DNA of 64,000 nucleotides from Actinomadura sp. NBRC 104425. Its GTDB lineage: Bacteria; Actinomycetota; Actinomycetes; Streptosporangiales; Streptosporangiaceae. Shown here one piece after another: positions 1-9,400 of this stretch. A model generated the notes under the pieces. It was not told the DNA's origin, did no database searches, and was given only the letters and a program-made list of their open reading frames with translations. Each line of letters opens with the position of its first letter. The first letter of the stretch is position 1. The stretch is taken from assembly GCF_030269545.1 (NCBI RefSeq), contig NZ_BSTN01000007.1, positions 248,001 through 312,000 on the forward strand. The letters are read 5' to 3'. A program made the translations under genes and the position numbers.

Positions 1-112
1 GCTGAACAGCACTGGCCACCTCGACCGGCTGCAGCTCCGACTTGAAGGCCCGGGCGAAGGCACCTTCGACCATGCCCTCCAGCCGTCGCTCGAAGCGCTG
101 AATGACGCCCAC
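1..112 (-). CDS. fhaA: FhaA N-terminus (DUF3662/FHA protein), partial
   Basis: Only the first 37 codons are in the window; the gene runs off the left edge. The reading is VGVIQRFERRLEG, then MVEGAFARAFKSEL, then QPVEVASAVQ, the typical start of actinobacterial FhaA (N-terminal DUF3662 followed by a C-terminal FHA domain). FhaA binds phosphothreonines in the PknA/PknB cell-wall signalling network. GTG at 110-112 is preferred over GTG at 116-118 because the GGGAGG ribosome site lies 5 bases upstream of it. A divergent tRNA-Leu next to fhaA is a familiar actinobacterial arrangement and supports the call. Confidence 0.85.
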   Translation of the reverse strand, partial: MGVIQRFERRLEGMVEGAFARAFKSELQPVEVASAVQ

Positions 113-240
113 GGGCACCTCCCTTCCCCACTGGTAGACGATCGTATCGGTGCGAAGGTTCGCTCGAAGTATCTGGATACCTAACCACCCCCGAGACCGT
201 GCTAGCCTTTTCGAGCACCCCCCGAGAGGGGGCGGCACCC

Positions 241-323
241 GGGCGGGTGGCGGAACGGCAGACGCGCACGGTTCAGGTCCGTGTGTCCGCAAGGACGTGA
301 GGGTTCAAATCCCTCCTCGCCCA
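241..323 (+). tRNA. tRNA-Leu (CAG)
   Basis: An 83-base class II tRNA. The acceptor GGGCGGG (241-247) pairs with CTCGCCC (316-322), with A323 as discriminator. The anticodon stem CACGG/CCGTG encloses loop TTCAGGT, anticodon CAG at 274-276. A long variable arm (GTCC-GCAA-GGAC) and T-loop GGTTCAAATCC are present. CCA is not encoded. It lies divergent from fhaA and at the left edge of an accessory-looking region, so it is a plausible integration landmark. Confidence 0.95.
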
Positions 324-368
324 CTCAGGGGTGGTGACGCCGGTCTCCACCTCACAGTGACGGAACGA

Positions 369-392
369 CCCCCCTGCGGCAAGCAGCGGGGG
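369..392 (+). terminator. Rho-independent terminator of tRNA-Leu
   Basis: A stem of CCCCCCTGC against GCAGCGGGG with one C-C mismatch and a GGCAA loop, followed by TTCTTCT. It sits 46 bases after the tRNA 3' end and explains termination of the tRNA transcript. Confidence 0.7.
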
Positions 393-400
393 TTCTTCTG

Positions 401-930
401 TATCCCTCAACGGTACGGCGTCCCCACCGCTGCGTCTCATCCGCGGACACCGGGCGGGAAGCCTGAGCACGTTGGGGTCCGTGAGGCCAAGTCGCCTGTT
501 TCGGCGCACGGCGGCCCCGCGCCGCCGGCCTCGCGGCGTTCGTCCTCGGCCTAGTTCGTGGGGGTGGCTTTTGGGCGTCCAGGTGCCCAGCGGCTTGGTT
601 CGTCGTCACCGCGCCCGGCGCCGGGGTCGCCCGCCCTGGCCCGGCACCGCCCCCGGCCAAGCCTCACCGCCGCCCTGATCGCCCTGGACCGGCCGACAAG
701 GGCGATGGTGTCCGCGTATGGGGCCGCGTGCGGCGCCCGCGGCGCAGGGTCCGACGACCACACGGGGGCCTCGCCGCCGCTCAGCGGAACCTGCCGGTCT
801 CGCCGCGACCGCCGCACCAGCCGCCGCCGATGCCCTGATCGACTCCTTCCGCGCTTGGTCCGCGAGCCCGGCATCCGCAGCGCGGGCCGCGCTTTTCCAA
901 GGCTGGCGTGGCTCTTTGATACGTCGACTA
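401..930. other. No supported gene (530 bases)
   Basis: Open frames here are long on several strands at once, as expected from GC richness, and none has a convincing ribosome site, conserved motif or protein-like composition. The stretch separates the tRNA-Leu terminator from an IS5-type remnant. It may be decayed mobile DNA, but nothing in it is recognisable. Confidence 0.6.
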
Positions 931-934
931 CTAG

Positions 935-1155
935 GGCATGTTTCGAAGTTGGCCAGAGCCGTTCGTTGATGGCGGCGATGTGGACGGTGGCCTGGTAGCG
1001 GACGGCGAGCTCGTCGAACCCGGGTGGTCGGCCACCGCGCACGCCGCGTCGGCGCCGGTGGTCGGCCTGATCGGCCGGTTCGCAGATCGTGGCCGCGATG
1101 CCTCACTGCGTCCGGCGTGCGACATGCCGCCACTCACCACACTTCGAAACAGGTC
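935..1155 (-). mobile_element. IS5-family remnant with both terminal inverted repeats
   Basis: The left end reads GGCATGTTTCGAAGT (935-949) and the right end, read on the minus strand, GGACCTGTTTCGAAGT (1155-1140). These are imperfect inverted repeats. Each end is flanked by CTAG (931-934 and 1156-1159), which fits a 4-base target duplication. The interior, about 190 bases, holds two fused pieces of a transposase. It is much shorter than a complete element, so it is an internally deleted, non-autonomous copy. Confidence 0.75.
953..1125 (-). pseudogene. IS5-family transposase, C-terminal fragments
   Basis: Minus-strand translation gives a stop, then GIAATICEPADQADHRRRRG and VRGGRPPGFD, typical of the IS5-group catalytic region before its conserved YKQRH block. 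It then jumps straight to ELAVRYQATVHIAAINERLW, the usual last block of the protein. About 35-40 residues between the blocks, including the final catalytic Glu region, are missing, and an in-frame TGA lies just upstream. The gene is dead. The deletion joins the blocks in frame, which suggests one clean internal loss. Confidence 0.75.
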
Positions 1156-1257
1156 CTAGGACGCGGAGGTGGAAGCGGCGTTCTGTCGCTCCGCGCCGCC
1201 GTGGACGTTCTCAGCCCCGTTCTCCGGTGTGATCGTGATTCGGGGGCGGGGGCGGGC

Positions 1258-3009
1258 TCAGTGGAGTCGGGTGAGGGCTTCTGCTGCGAATTCGGCGGGG
1301 TTCCAGCCCGCTCCGCCGCGTACGAGGTCCCCGATCCCTGACTGCGCGAGCCGGTACTGGTCGCCGACGTGTTCGAGGAAGTGCGCGGTCACAAGCGCGT
1401 CGGCGGTCGTGACCGGCTGGAGGATCTGCTCGGGGTCGGTTTCTTCGGGGAGGCCGACCAGGTGCGCGCAGGACGCCAGTTCGGCGGCGTCGAAGGGGGC
1501 GGACGGGAACAGGGCGCCGGCGAGGCCGAGCACGGCCCGTTGGGCCGCGTCCAGCGGGGCGAGCAGCAGGGTGCGCAGCCGGGCGCGGGCCTCGGGGGTG
1601 CGGATCGCCTCCAGGTCGGCGGTGACCAGTTCGTAGGCGCCCCGGTCGCGCAGCGCGTCGAGCAGTGGGGCCAGGACGGCGGGGACGGCCAGCGGGTGCC
1701 GTCCGGTCTCGTAGGTCAGCGCGTCGAGCACGACGGCGTGGGCTCCGATGCCGAGCAGGTCGAGCAGCCAGGCCAGCGACTCGCGGGGGCGGGCGTCGTT
1801 CAGTTCGAGCCCCCCGGCCGGGTCGGTCACCGCGTCCAGTCCGAGCTGCGGGACGAGCGCGCGCAGCAGGTTGACGCGGCGGTAGGGGACGCTGGTGGGC
1901 TGATGGTCGTCCGCCGGGGCGAGCAGGCACAGCAGCCCCGGGATGTCGAGCACGGCCGTTCCGGCGGGTGCGGTGAGCTCCTCGGCGTTGCCGGGGACGA
2001 ACCAGATGATCGGCGGGGTGAGGTCGGCCGGCGGGGGAGTATCGGCGTCGGCGATCCAGAGCGGGACGCCGGACCCGCGCAGCAGGGACAGGCGCGGCAG
2101 CCGTGTGTCGTCCAGGCAGTCGAGCGTGGTGGCGAAACCGCCGTCCCGCTCCTGGACCGCGGGCCGCGGGGTGCCGCCGAGGAATTCGCTGAGCGCGGTG
2201 GCGAACGTCTCGGCGGCGGCCGCGTCGGGATGCGCGGCGAGCGCCCGGAGCCGGTCGAGGACGGCGGCGGCGCCTGGGTCGCGGCGCGCCCGTACGAACC
2301 GGTCGAGCTGTGGGAACGGCAGCTGCGCGCCGTCGTCGTACCAGCTCAGCGCTTCGGCGGCGGTGTGGCCGTACCAGGGCCAGCGGGGCGCGCGGGGGAC
2401 GGTGCGGGGGCCGCCCGGCCCGGTGTCCCCCCGGTCGTTGTCCAGCAGCCATTGGGCGGCGGCCGGTTCGCCCGCCGCCAGGCACGCCTCCAGCGCCTCG
2501 GCGCGTGGGTCCTGCGGGCCGTCCAGGCGGCTTCTCAGTTCCGCCGCGAGGGCGTCCTCGGCGTCGCGGAGCCGCTGCTTCTCGGCGTCGAGCATCCGGC
2601 GTGCTTCGGCGCGGCGGTGCCCGGCGGCGGTTTCGGCGTCGGACAGGTCGGCGGGGGCGAGGCCGATGCGCTCGGCGCGTTCGCGCAGCACCGCCGCTTC
2701 GCGGGCGACTTCGGCGCGGGCCGCCTTGCGGGCGTCCTCCAACAGCCCGGGGACGTCGCGGCTCCACTCCCCGGCGTCGCCGGTCGCCTGCGCGAGGAAC
2801 GCCTCCACGGCGGTGAACTCGCCGTCCTTGATCAGCCTGCGCACGCCTTCGGCCTCGGTGGCCGGGGCGGCCAGACCGGCCAGGACGAGCCCGGCGACGC
2901 GGTCGTCGTCGAGGGCGGCAGCCGGTGTGCGTGCCAGTTCCGCCACCAGGAGCGGATGCCGCCAGCGGCCGGGCCAGCGGCCGATGATCCCGGCGAGTGT
3001 CTCATCCAT
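1258..3009 (-). CDS. Unrecognised 583-aa protein, third gene of helicase/PLD operon
   Basis: I do not recognise this family. Residues 1-80 are helical and hydrophobic. Residues about 85-185 are rich in Glu, Ala and Arg with heptad spacing and probably form a coiled coil (VLRERAERIG, RRMLDAEKQRLRDAED). The rest is a Leu-rich mixed fold without a nucleotide-binding or nuclease motif that I can see, and there is no signal peptide or membrane segment. ATG 3009 overlaps the last 8 bases of the PLD gene, so it is translationally coupled and almost certainly works with the two upstream proteins. It may be a scaffold or specificity subunit; this is inference. Confidence 0.75.
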   Translation of the reverse strand: MDETLAGIIGRWPGRWRHPLLVAELARTPAAALDDDRVAGLVLAGLAAPATEAEGVRRLIKDGEFTAVEAFLAQATGDAGEWSRDVPGLLEDARKAARAEVAREAAVLRERAERIGLAPADLSDAETAAGHRRAEARRMLDAEKQRLRDAEDALAAELRSRLDGPQDPRAEALEACLAAGEPAAAQWLLDNDRGDTGPGGPRTVPRAPRWPWYGHTAAEALSWYDDGAQLPFPQLDRFVRARRDPGAAAVLDRLRALAAHPDAAAAETFATALSEFLGGTPRPAVQERDGGFATTLDCLDDTRLPRLSLLRGSGVPLWIADADTPPPADLTPPIIWFVPGNAEELTAPAGTAVLDIPGLLCLLAPADDHQPTSVPYRRVNLLRALVPQLGLDAVTDPAGGLELNDARPRESLAWLLDLLGIGAHAVVLDALTYETGRHPLAVPAVLAPLLDALRDRGAYELVTADLEAIRTPEARARLRTLLLAPLDAAQRAVLGLAGALFPSAPFDAAELASCAHLVGLPEETDPEQILQPVTTADALVTAHFLEHVGDQYRLAQSGIGDLVRGGAGWNPAEFAAEALTRLH

Positions 3010-6000
3010 GGTCGGCCCCCCACCTCATCAGGTCTTCAAGATCGGTCAGGAACTCGCGCGCGAGCCGGGCCTCGGCCGCCGGGAGGCGGGCCGCGGAGTC
3101 CTCCAGGCTCGGCCAGGCGCCGGCCAGCCAGCGGGCGAGTTCGGCGGTCTCGCCGGGCAGGGCGGCGGCTTCGGCGGTGTCGGCGCGGCCGTGGTCCTCC
3201 ACGATGTGCCGCACCTGCTGGACGACCGGGTCCAACCGCTGCACATAGCTGCGCAGGTGGCTTCCCTGCATCGGGGTGTACTGCTTGCGCAGCACCTTGG
3301 CGCTCGCCGCGGTGACGAAGTCCGCCATGTCGAGGGTGGGCAGGGCGTCCAGCCAGTCGCGCAGCGCCTCGGCGGCGCGCGCGTCCCGCTCGGCGGCCGG
3401 GAGCGACGCGGCGTCGGCGTCGGCGCGCTCGTCCAGGATCCGGCGGAGCCGGGCGAACTCGCCGGTCGCCTCGTCGAACAGGCTGTGGTGCGTACGGTTG
3501 CTGACGGTGTGGTTGAAGTTGCTGGCGGCGGCGTGCCGCAGCAGCCGGTCCAGGATGCGCCACGCTTCGGCCCGGGAGCGTTCGAGCTCGGCGCCGCCGA
3601 GGGCGGCGCGCATGACGTCGAGCGGGACGGCCTGGTAGGCGCCGGGGCGTTGGCCGTCCCCGTGCCAGTAGGCGTGGACCTGTGCGGCGAAGTCGGCCCA
3701 GACGCCGGCCCATGCCTCGGCGTCGTCCTCGGTCCAGGCGGTCGACGCGGCGGCCACCAGGCCGTCGGCGACCACGTCCAGGGGGTCGGTGTCCGCGACG
3801 GGGCCGAGCAGTGTTCCCGCGGCCGCCGCCGCGACGCCCACGATCCGTTCCGCGGGCCGCAGGTCCTCGACGACGAAGTCGTCGAGGACCTGGGGGAAGT
3901 CGGGAGTTCCGCGTGCGGCGCCGAGCAGGGCCAGGGCGGCCGTCGGGGCGGCGGACCGGTCGGGGAGCGTCCTGCGCAGCACCGCCGCCTCGACGAACGC
4001 GCCCTCCTGCCAGCGGTCGCGGATCAGCCAGGTGAGCCAGCGTGCGGAGACGGCCTCGTCCGTTCGGTCGCGGTGGTCGGCCAGGCACCGGGCGGCGACG
4101 ACGCGCAGCAGGTCGCGGGGGGCGGCCGCGTCCGGCACGTCCCCCGCAAGGGAGTCGTCGGCTGCCGTCTCCCCGGCCGGCGCGTCCTCGGTGAGGGCGT
4201 CGAGCACCTGCCAGGGGTCGGGCGCGGCCGCCAGGACGTCCCGGACGAGCTCGGCGAGGGGCGCGTCCGCCCGGTACCCCGCGATGATCCGCTGCGCGGC
4301 GGCGTAGGCGGCGCCCGACGGGGCCGCCGGCCCCGTCGTCGGCCGGTCGGCGGGGCGCGGTACCCGGGCGGCTCCCACCGCGGTCGCGACGGCGTCGGCG
4401 GCTTCCTGCCCGGTCAGCCGGACGCTCAGCTCGGAGGCCGGCCGCTGCCGTCCGTACCGGCCCTCGAACGACAGGTAGTTGAAGCTGCCGACGACCGCGT
4501 CGTCGTCCCAGACCAGCACCTTGGCGTGGTTGTCGCGGCCGTTCCCGGCCTCCGGGCCGATCAGGGTCAGCAGCCCGGGGTAGTCGCCGCGGAGCGCTTC
4601 GAGACGGGCCAGCGCCTTGGCCCGGCCGCGGGCGTTGCGGCCGCCGTACACCAGCGTGGTGGCGACGCCGCGGTCCAGGCAGCCGCGCAGCGCGTTGACG
4701 AACCGGTCGTCGATCACCTCGGCCGACGCCCCGTCGGAGGCGATCACCAGCCGGCGCGCGGCGCGGCGGAGCGCCACCCACAGCAGGTCGCGGTGGGTGG
4801 CGTCGGTGACCACGCGCACGTCCGGAAGCGCCCGGGAGGACAGGAAGTCGCGGCACTGCCGCAGGTGCGCCTGCCATCCCTCCGCCCAGATCCGCACGGA
4901 CGCGGGGGCGACCGCCTGGTCTTCGTCGGGCGGGTCGACGTTGGCGGCGGGTGGCTCGTCCAGTGGTTCGGGGTCGTCGGGCTCCTCGCCGTGCAGACGC
5001 GCGGCGGCCACGAAGTCGGCGTGCCGCACGGTCAGCAGCTGCGCCTGGTCGTAGGAGGGCACCGAGCGGCGCGCCCAGCGCAGCAGCTCCTCGATCGGCG
5101 CGCATTGCCCCGGCCCTCGGGCGCGCAGCAGCACGCCCACCTCGGCGAGGCCGCCGCTGGACGACAGCAGGTTGCGGCTGGTCACCAGCGCCGCGCGGTC
5201 GTCGGCGAGCAGCACCTTGGCGTGCGTGCCGACGGAGGTCTCCGGAATGACGACCCGCCGCCTGGGGCCGCCGGGCCGGTCGGCCTTCAGGTCGTACAGC
5301 GCGTTGCGCACCTTGTCGTCCTGGTCCTCCAGGAGCGAGTCCCGGTCGGCGCCCCACAGCAGGACGATCACGACACCGCGGTCGGCGGCCCGGTCCAGCT
5401 CGTCCAGCACCGTGCTGATCGCGCCGTAGGTCAGCCAGGGGCCGGCGATCACCAGCTGCGTGCGGGCCTGGCGGATCAGGCCGACGACCGTCTCCGGGTG
5501 CGCGTCGCCGGGCACCACCTGCGCGGGCAGCTCCCGGTCGACGCGCGCCCGCAGCAGCCGGTCGAGCCGGTCGGCCTCGGCGGTCAGCTCGTCGTGCCAG
5601 TTGAGACGCTGACCGGCGGGGATGTCCACGGTGCCGGTCACCCGCTGCTCCAGGCGGGTCAGCACCGACTCCGCTGACGGCGGCTCGACCAGCCGGGCCT
5701 CGGCGAGCCTGCGCAGCTCCACGAAGACCGGCTTGGTGGGGAACTCGGCGGCCAGCCGGGTGAGCCGTTCGGACGCCGGTTCGCGCAGTTCGGCCGGGTA
5801 CGTCTCATCGGTGACGGTCACGACGAGCCGTTCGGAGTCCTCGTCCCACACCGGGGCCACCTGAAGCGGGGTCCACCGGCGGCCCGCGGACTGCTGCAGG
5901 TCGCGCGGTGGAATCCGGAACGACCGGACCCGCCGCGTCCGCCCGGTGACGGAGGCGCCGGCGCGGCCTTCCTCCGCCGCGTCGTCCCCTCGGCGCCGGC

Positions 6001-6484
6001 GCTGCGCGGCGTTGAGCGCGGCGAGCACGTCGGCCTCCCTGGCATCCTGCAGCCGGAAGTCGCTGTCCTCGACGGGGACGGTCATCCGCCAATTGCCCGG
6101 CCGCATGGGCCCGGCGGCCGCCCGGACGAGACCGGTGAGCTTGTCCACCATCAGTTCGAGCGTCTCCGGCGTGGCCTCGGCGCCGCGCAGCCGCTCGGGT
6201 TCGCCGGCGTCCAGGTGGCGGGCGACCTCGTCCGACACCACGACGGTGCGCCGCGCCGGGTCGATGACCAGGTGGTCGTGACGCCAGAGGTCGTAGACGA
6301 AGTCGTTGACCAGCCGCCGGGGCAGCCCCAGCGCCGTCGACAGCTGCGCGACGTCGTTCAGCCCCGCGTGGACGGCGCGCAGCACCAGCTCCTCCATCGA
6401 CGACAGCGAGTCGCCGTAGCCCACTCGGACCTGGACTTCGACGACGTCGCACGGCACGTACACGGTGACCCGCGTCTCGCTCAC
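3002..6484 (-). CDS. Winged-helix protein with two phospholipase-D (HKD) motifs, 1160 aa
   Basis: Residues about 20-90 look like a winged helix (LSTALGLPRRLVNDFVYDLW, then a basic wing). Two phospholipase-D half-sites follow: HAKVLLADD near residue 418 with downstream TSRNLLS, and HAKVLVWDD near residue 651 with GSFNYLS. Each keeps the H-x-K-x4-D signature, so one complete active site can form. The last 450 residues are helical and unassigned. PLD-fold enzymes cut phosphodiesters; in defence loci (DrmC of DISARM, for example) such domains act with helicases. GTG 6484 overlaps the TGA of the helicase gene (GTGA), and there is no signal peptide, so a cytosolic nuclease role fits better than lipid hydrolysis. 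Substrate unknown. Confidence 0.85.
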   Translation of the reverse strand: MSETRVTVYVPCDVVEVQVRVGYGDSLSSMEELVLRAVHAGLNDVAQLSTALGLPRRLVNDFVYDLWRHDHLVIDPARRTVVVSDEVARHLDAGEPERLRGAEATPETLELMVDKLTGLVRAAAGPMRPGNWRMTVPVEDSDFRLQDAREADVLAALNAAQRRRRGDDAAEEGRAGASVTGRTRRVRSFRIPPRDLQQSAGRRWTPLQVAPVWDEDSERLVVTVTDETYPAELREPASERLTRLAAEFPTKPVFVELRRLAEARLVEPPSAESVLTRLEQRVTGTVDIPAGQRLNWHDELTAEADRLDRLLRARVDRELPAQVVPGDAHPETVVGLIRQARTQLVIAGPWLTYGAISTVLDELDRAADRGVVIVLLWGADRDSLLEDQDDKVRNALYDLKADRPGGPRRRVVIPETSVGTHAKVLLADDRAALVTSRNLLSSSGGLAEVGVLLRARGPGQCAPIEELLRWARRSVPSYDQAQLLTVRHADFVAAARLHGEEPDDPEPLDEPPAANVDPPDEDQAVAPASVRIWAEGWQAHLRQCRDFLSSRALPDVRVVTDATHRDLLWVALRRAARRLVIASDGASAEVIDDRFVNALRGCLDRGVATTLVYGGRNARGRAKALARLEALRGDYPGLLTLIGPEAGNGRDNHAKVLVWDDDAVVGSFNYLSFEGRYGRQRPASELSVRLTGQEAADAVATAVGAARVPRPADRPTTGPAAPSGAAYAAAQRIIAGYRADAPLAELVRDVLAAAPDPWQVLDALTEDAPAGETAADDSLAGDVPDAAAPRDLLRVVAARCLADHRDRTDEAVSARWLTWLIRDRWQEGAFVEAAVLRRTLPDRSAAPTAALALLGAARGTPDFPQVLDDFVVEDLRPAERIVGVAAAAAGTLLGPVADTDPLDVVADGLVAAASTAWTEDDAEAWAGVWADFAAQVHAYWHGDGQRPGAYQAVPLDVMRAALGGAELERSRAEAWRILDRLLRHAAASNFNHTVSNRTHHSLFDEATGEFARLRRILDERADADAASLPAAERDARAAEALRDWLDALPTLDMADFVTAASAKVLRKQYTPMQGSHLRSYVQRLDPVVQQVRHIVEDHGRADTAEAAALPGETAELARWLAGAWPSLEDSAARLPAAEARLAREFLTDLEDLMRWGADHG

Positions 6485-9400
6485 CTGGCCTCCACCGGCT
6501 TGAACACCTCCGCCGCGTTCATGACGGTCCCGTACTGCTGGACGCCCCGGCAGACCAGCTGCCAGAAGTCGCCGTCGTCGTCGCGATACCGCTGGAAGTG
6601 GGCGAAGTTGCCGACGATCACCAGCAGCTTCCTGGCACGCGAGAACATCACGTTGATCAGGTCGGGGCGGGCGAGATGGCCGTAGCCGGCCGCGGCGGCC
6701 GTGCCGTCGCCGTGCATCTTGTCGCGGACGAGGGAGACGATGACGATGTCCGCCTCCCGCCCCTGGAACGCGTGCACGGTGTAGGCGTACGGCTCCAGGT
6801 CGCGGTGCCGTTTGAGCTTCTGGAGCTGCTGGCGGTAGGGCGTGAGGACGGCCACCGGCTCGGCGCTGTAGCCGTCGCGGTTCGGCCGCGGTTCGGGCCG
6901 CAGCTCGCGGAACAGCGAGCACACGATCTCGACCTCGCCGTCGTTGGACCAGTGCCGCCGCTCGCAGCAGTTCGGCATGTCGGCGGTGTCGAGCCAGACC
7001 AGGGAGCGTCCGCGCAGCCGCCCCGGCGCCTGGAGCGGCAGCGGGTCGGGTTCGCGGCCGGTTTCCAGCAGCCCCTTCGGCAGCCCGTCCTTGCGCGGTC
7101 CGCGGCCGTCGTTGTAGAAGACGCGGCTGACCACCTCGGCGATCGGCGGGGCCATGCGGAACTGCGTGGTCAGCTGCGACACCGGCCGCGGCCCGAGCGT
7201 CGGCCGCTCGCCCGCGTCGAACAGGTGCCGGAACAGGTCGAAGGCGTCGATGTAGGCCTGCCGCTTGTCCGCCGGGACCGCGACCGCCGGGTTGGGGTCG
7301 CCGATGCAGGAGTCGAGGAAGCGCACCACCTCGTCCCGGCGGTGCGCCGGCAGCTGCGACTGGTCCCCGATGAGCGTCCACCGGGTGCCCCGCACCAGCG
7401 GGATCGCCAGTTCGGTCGGCCACGCCTTGGCGGCCTCCTCCACGATCACCCAGTCGAACGCGGTCGCCCCGGCGGTGACCCCGATGTCGTGGGGCGTGGC
7501 GGTGCCGCAGGTCGCGAAGACGATATTGGCGCCGCGCTGGAGCCGGTCGGCCAGCTCCGGTTTGACCGACTCGCCGCCGTCGTCGCGCAGCAGCGCCAGC
7601 CAGTCCGACAGCACCGGCCGCAGCCGGTCGTCCACCCCGCGGGCGAGCTGCCGTTCGACATGCGCCCGGATCTGCCGGGCCTGGCGCACCACCAGGTTGT
7701 CGCGCAGCCACGGCTGGACGTCCTTGTCGGGGGTCGCGCGCTGCGACTTCACCCGTAGGGCGATGGGCACGTTCTCGCCCCGGTCGGTGGGGCCGTCGTC
7801 GTCCATGGCTCCGATGTCGCGCAGGATGCGGACGGCGAGGTTGTCCAACGTGAAGTTGGACTGCGCCGACACCAGGACACGGTGGGTGGGCTCCTGCTCC
7901 AGGTACGCCGCGATGGCCCGGGACGTCACGGTCGTCTTGCCGGTGCCGGGCGGCCCCTGCAGCGCGAAGAACGGGTCGAACCGGAGCATGTCCTGGACCG
8001 CGCCCGGCCCGCTGCCGATCAGATCCTTGCCGGCCGTCGGCCAGCGGTCGGGCATGCGGATCGCCTCGGGGTTGCGCAGCCGGCTGGTGAGCGGGCGCAG
8101 CGCGAACAGCTCCCAGCGGGCGTTGGCCTGCCGCCGCTGGACCGCCTCGGCGCCGATGTCGTCCGCGGGGCGGATCCAGCCCTGCTGCGGGACCGGGGGC
8201 GCGTCGGGTTCCCGGCGGATGACGATCCGGTCGGGCCCCTCCCTGCGGACGACGGTCGCGCGGGACTTGCGGGACCCCTCGTGCTTGCGGCCGGTCTCGC
8301 TGGTGAACAGCTCGACCGCCGAACTGCCGTCCTCGTTCTCCAGGTTGTCGAAGAAGTCGCCGAACGCCGGACGCAGGCCGGGCTGGCGCACGTACTTGGT
8401 GAACAGGGCGGACCGGTGGATGCGCTCGCGGTCGCGTTCGCGGTCCCAGTAGACGAACACCTCGCCGCCCTGCCCCGGCGCGCGATCGACCCGGTACGGG
8501 TAGCACCGCGCCTGCAGCTCGACGCCCTGGAACTCCAGCAGCCAGTCGATGGCCCGCTGGTAGTCCAACTCCGCCTGCGACACCCTGCCGGCCGGCCGCA
8601 CGCTGTCCAGCAGCGGCTTCCACGACGGCCTGTCCTTCAGCTCCCTGCGCAGCACCGCCCGGGGCAGACCGTGCTTGATCAGCTTGAACTCCGGCATCAG
8701 CCGGGGCCGGGACGCGGGCAGCAGATCGTCCAGCTTCGTGCGGACCGCGGCCAGGTCGCGGCGGGCGACGTACTTGATGACCAGCGCCTCGTCCAGCGGC
8801 GTGCCGGAGGGCTGCCCGCTGGCGGGGTCCGGCATCCGGTACGGCTCGCAGAACCACACCACGCGCTCGCCGACCAGCATCACCGTCGCCCGGCGCTTGG
8901 GCTCGATCTCGCCGCCCTCGACGAACGGTTCGGCGCCGCTCGGCGAGTGCGCGATCCGGGCCCGCCGCAGGTCGGTGACGATCAGGTCGTGCAGCTCCCG
9001 GAGGCCTTCGGGGGTGTCGGTGCCGTAGGTCAGCCAGCCCCAGTTGCCGAACGTGGCCTGGCTGTGGGTGGGCATGTGCACCACCAGGTAGGGGCGTTCG
9101 CTGTCGACGTCGCCGTACCAGCTCAGGATGGCGTCGTGGGCGGCGCCGAGGTCGTTGACGACCTCCGCGGCGGTCGGCCGCCCCGCCGGAACCGGGTCGA
9201 GCATGCGGTGCAGCAGCGCGCGCAAGGGTTCCGGCACGGCGGTGGCCCGCAGGTCGCGGCGCAGCCGGCGGTTCAGCTCGTCCAGGCGCTCCCGCACCGC
9301 CCGCATCGCGGGCTCGTCCTCGGGGACGGCGTCCGGCAGCAGCTCGACGGGGAACGGCCCGACGAACCACTCCCACACGATCGCGGCCAGCGAGTACACG

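Noticed and set aside
150-1341. Several overlapping open frames of 70-170 codons on both strands
   Set aside because: They overlap tRNA-Leu, its terminator and the IS remnant, lack ribosome sites and are Arg/Pro/Gly-rich shadows; only the IS5-type fragments carry real motifs.
1369-5677. Very long forward frames opposite the helicase/PLD operon
   Set aside because: They are antisense shadows of high-GC coding DNA; the minus strand carries the helicase, PLD and coupled third gene with coherent motifs.
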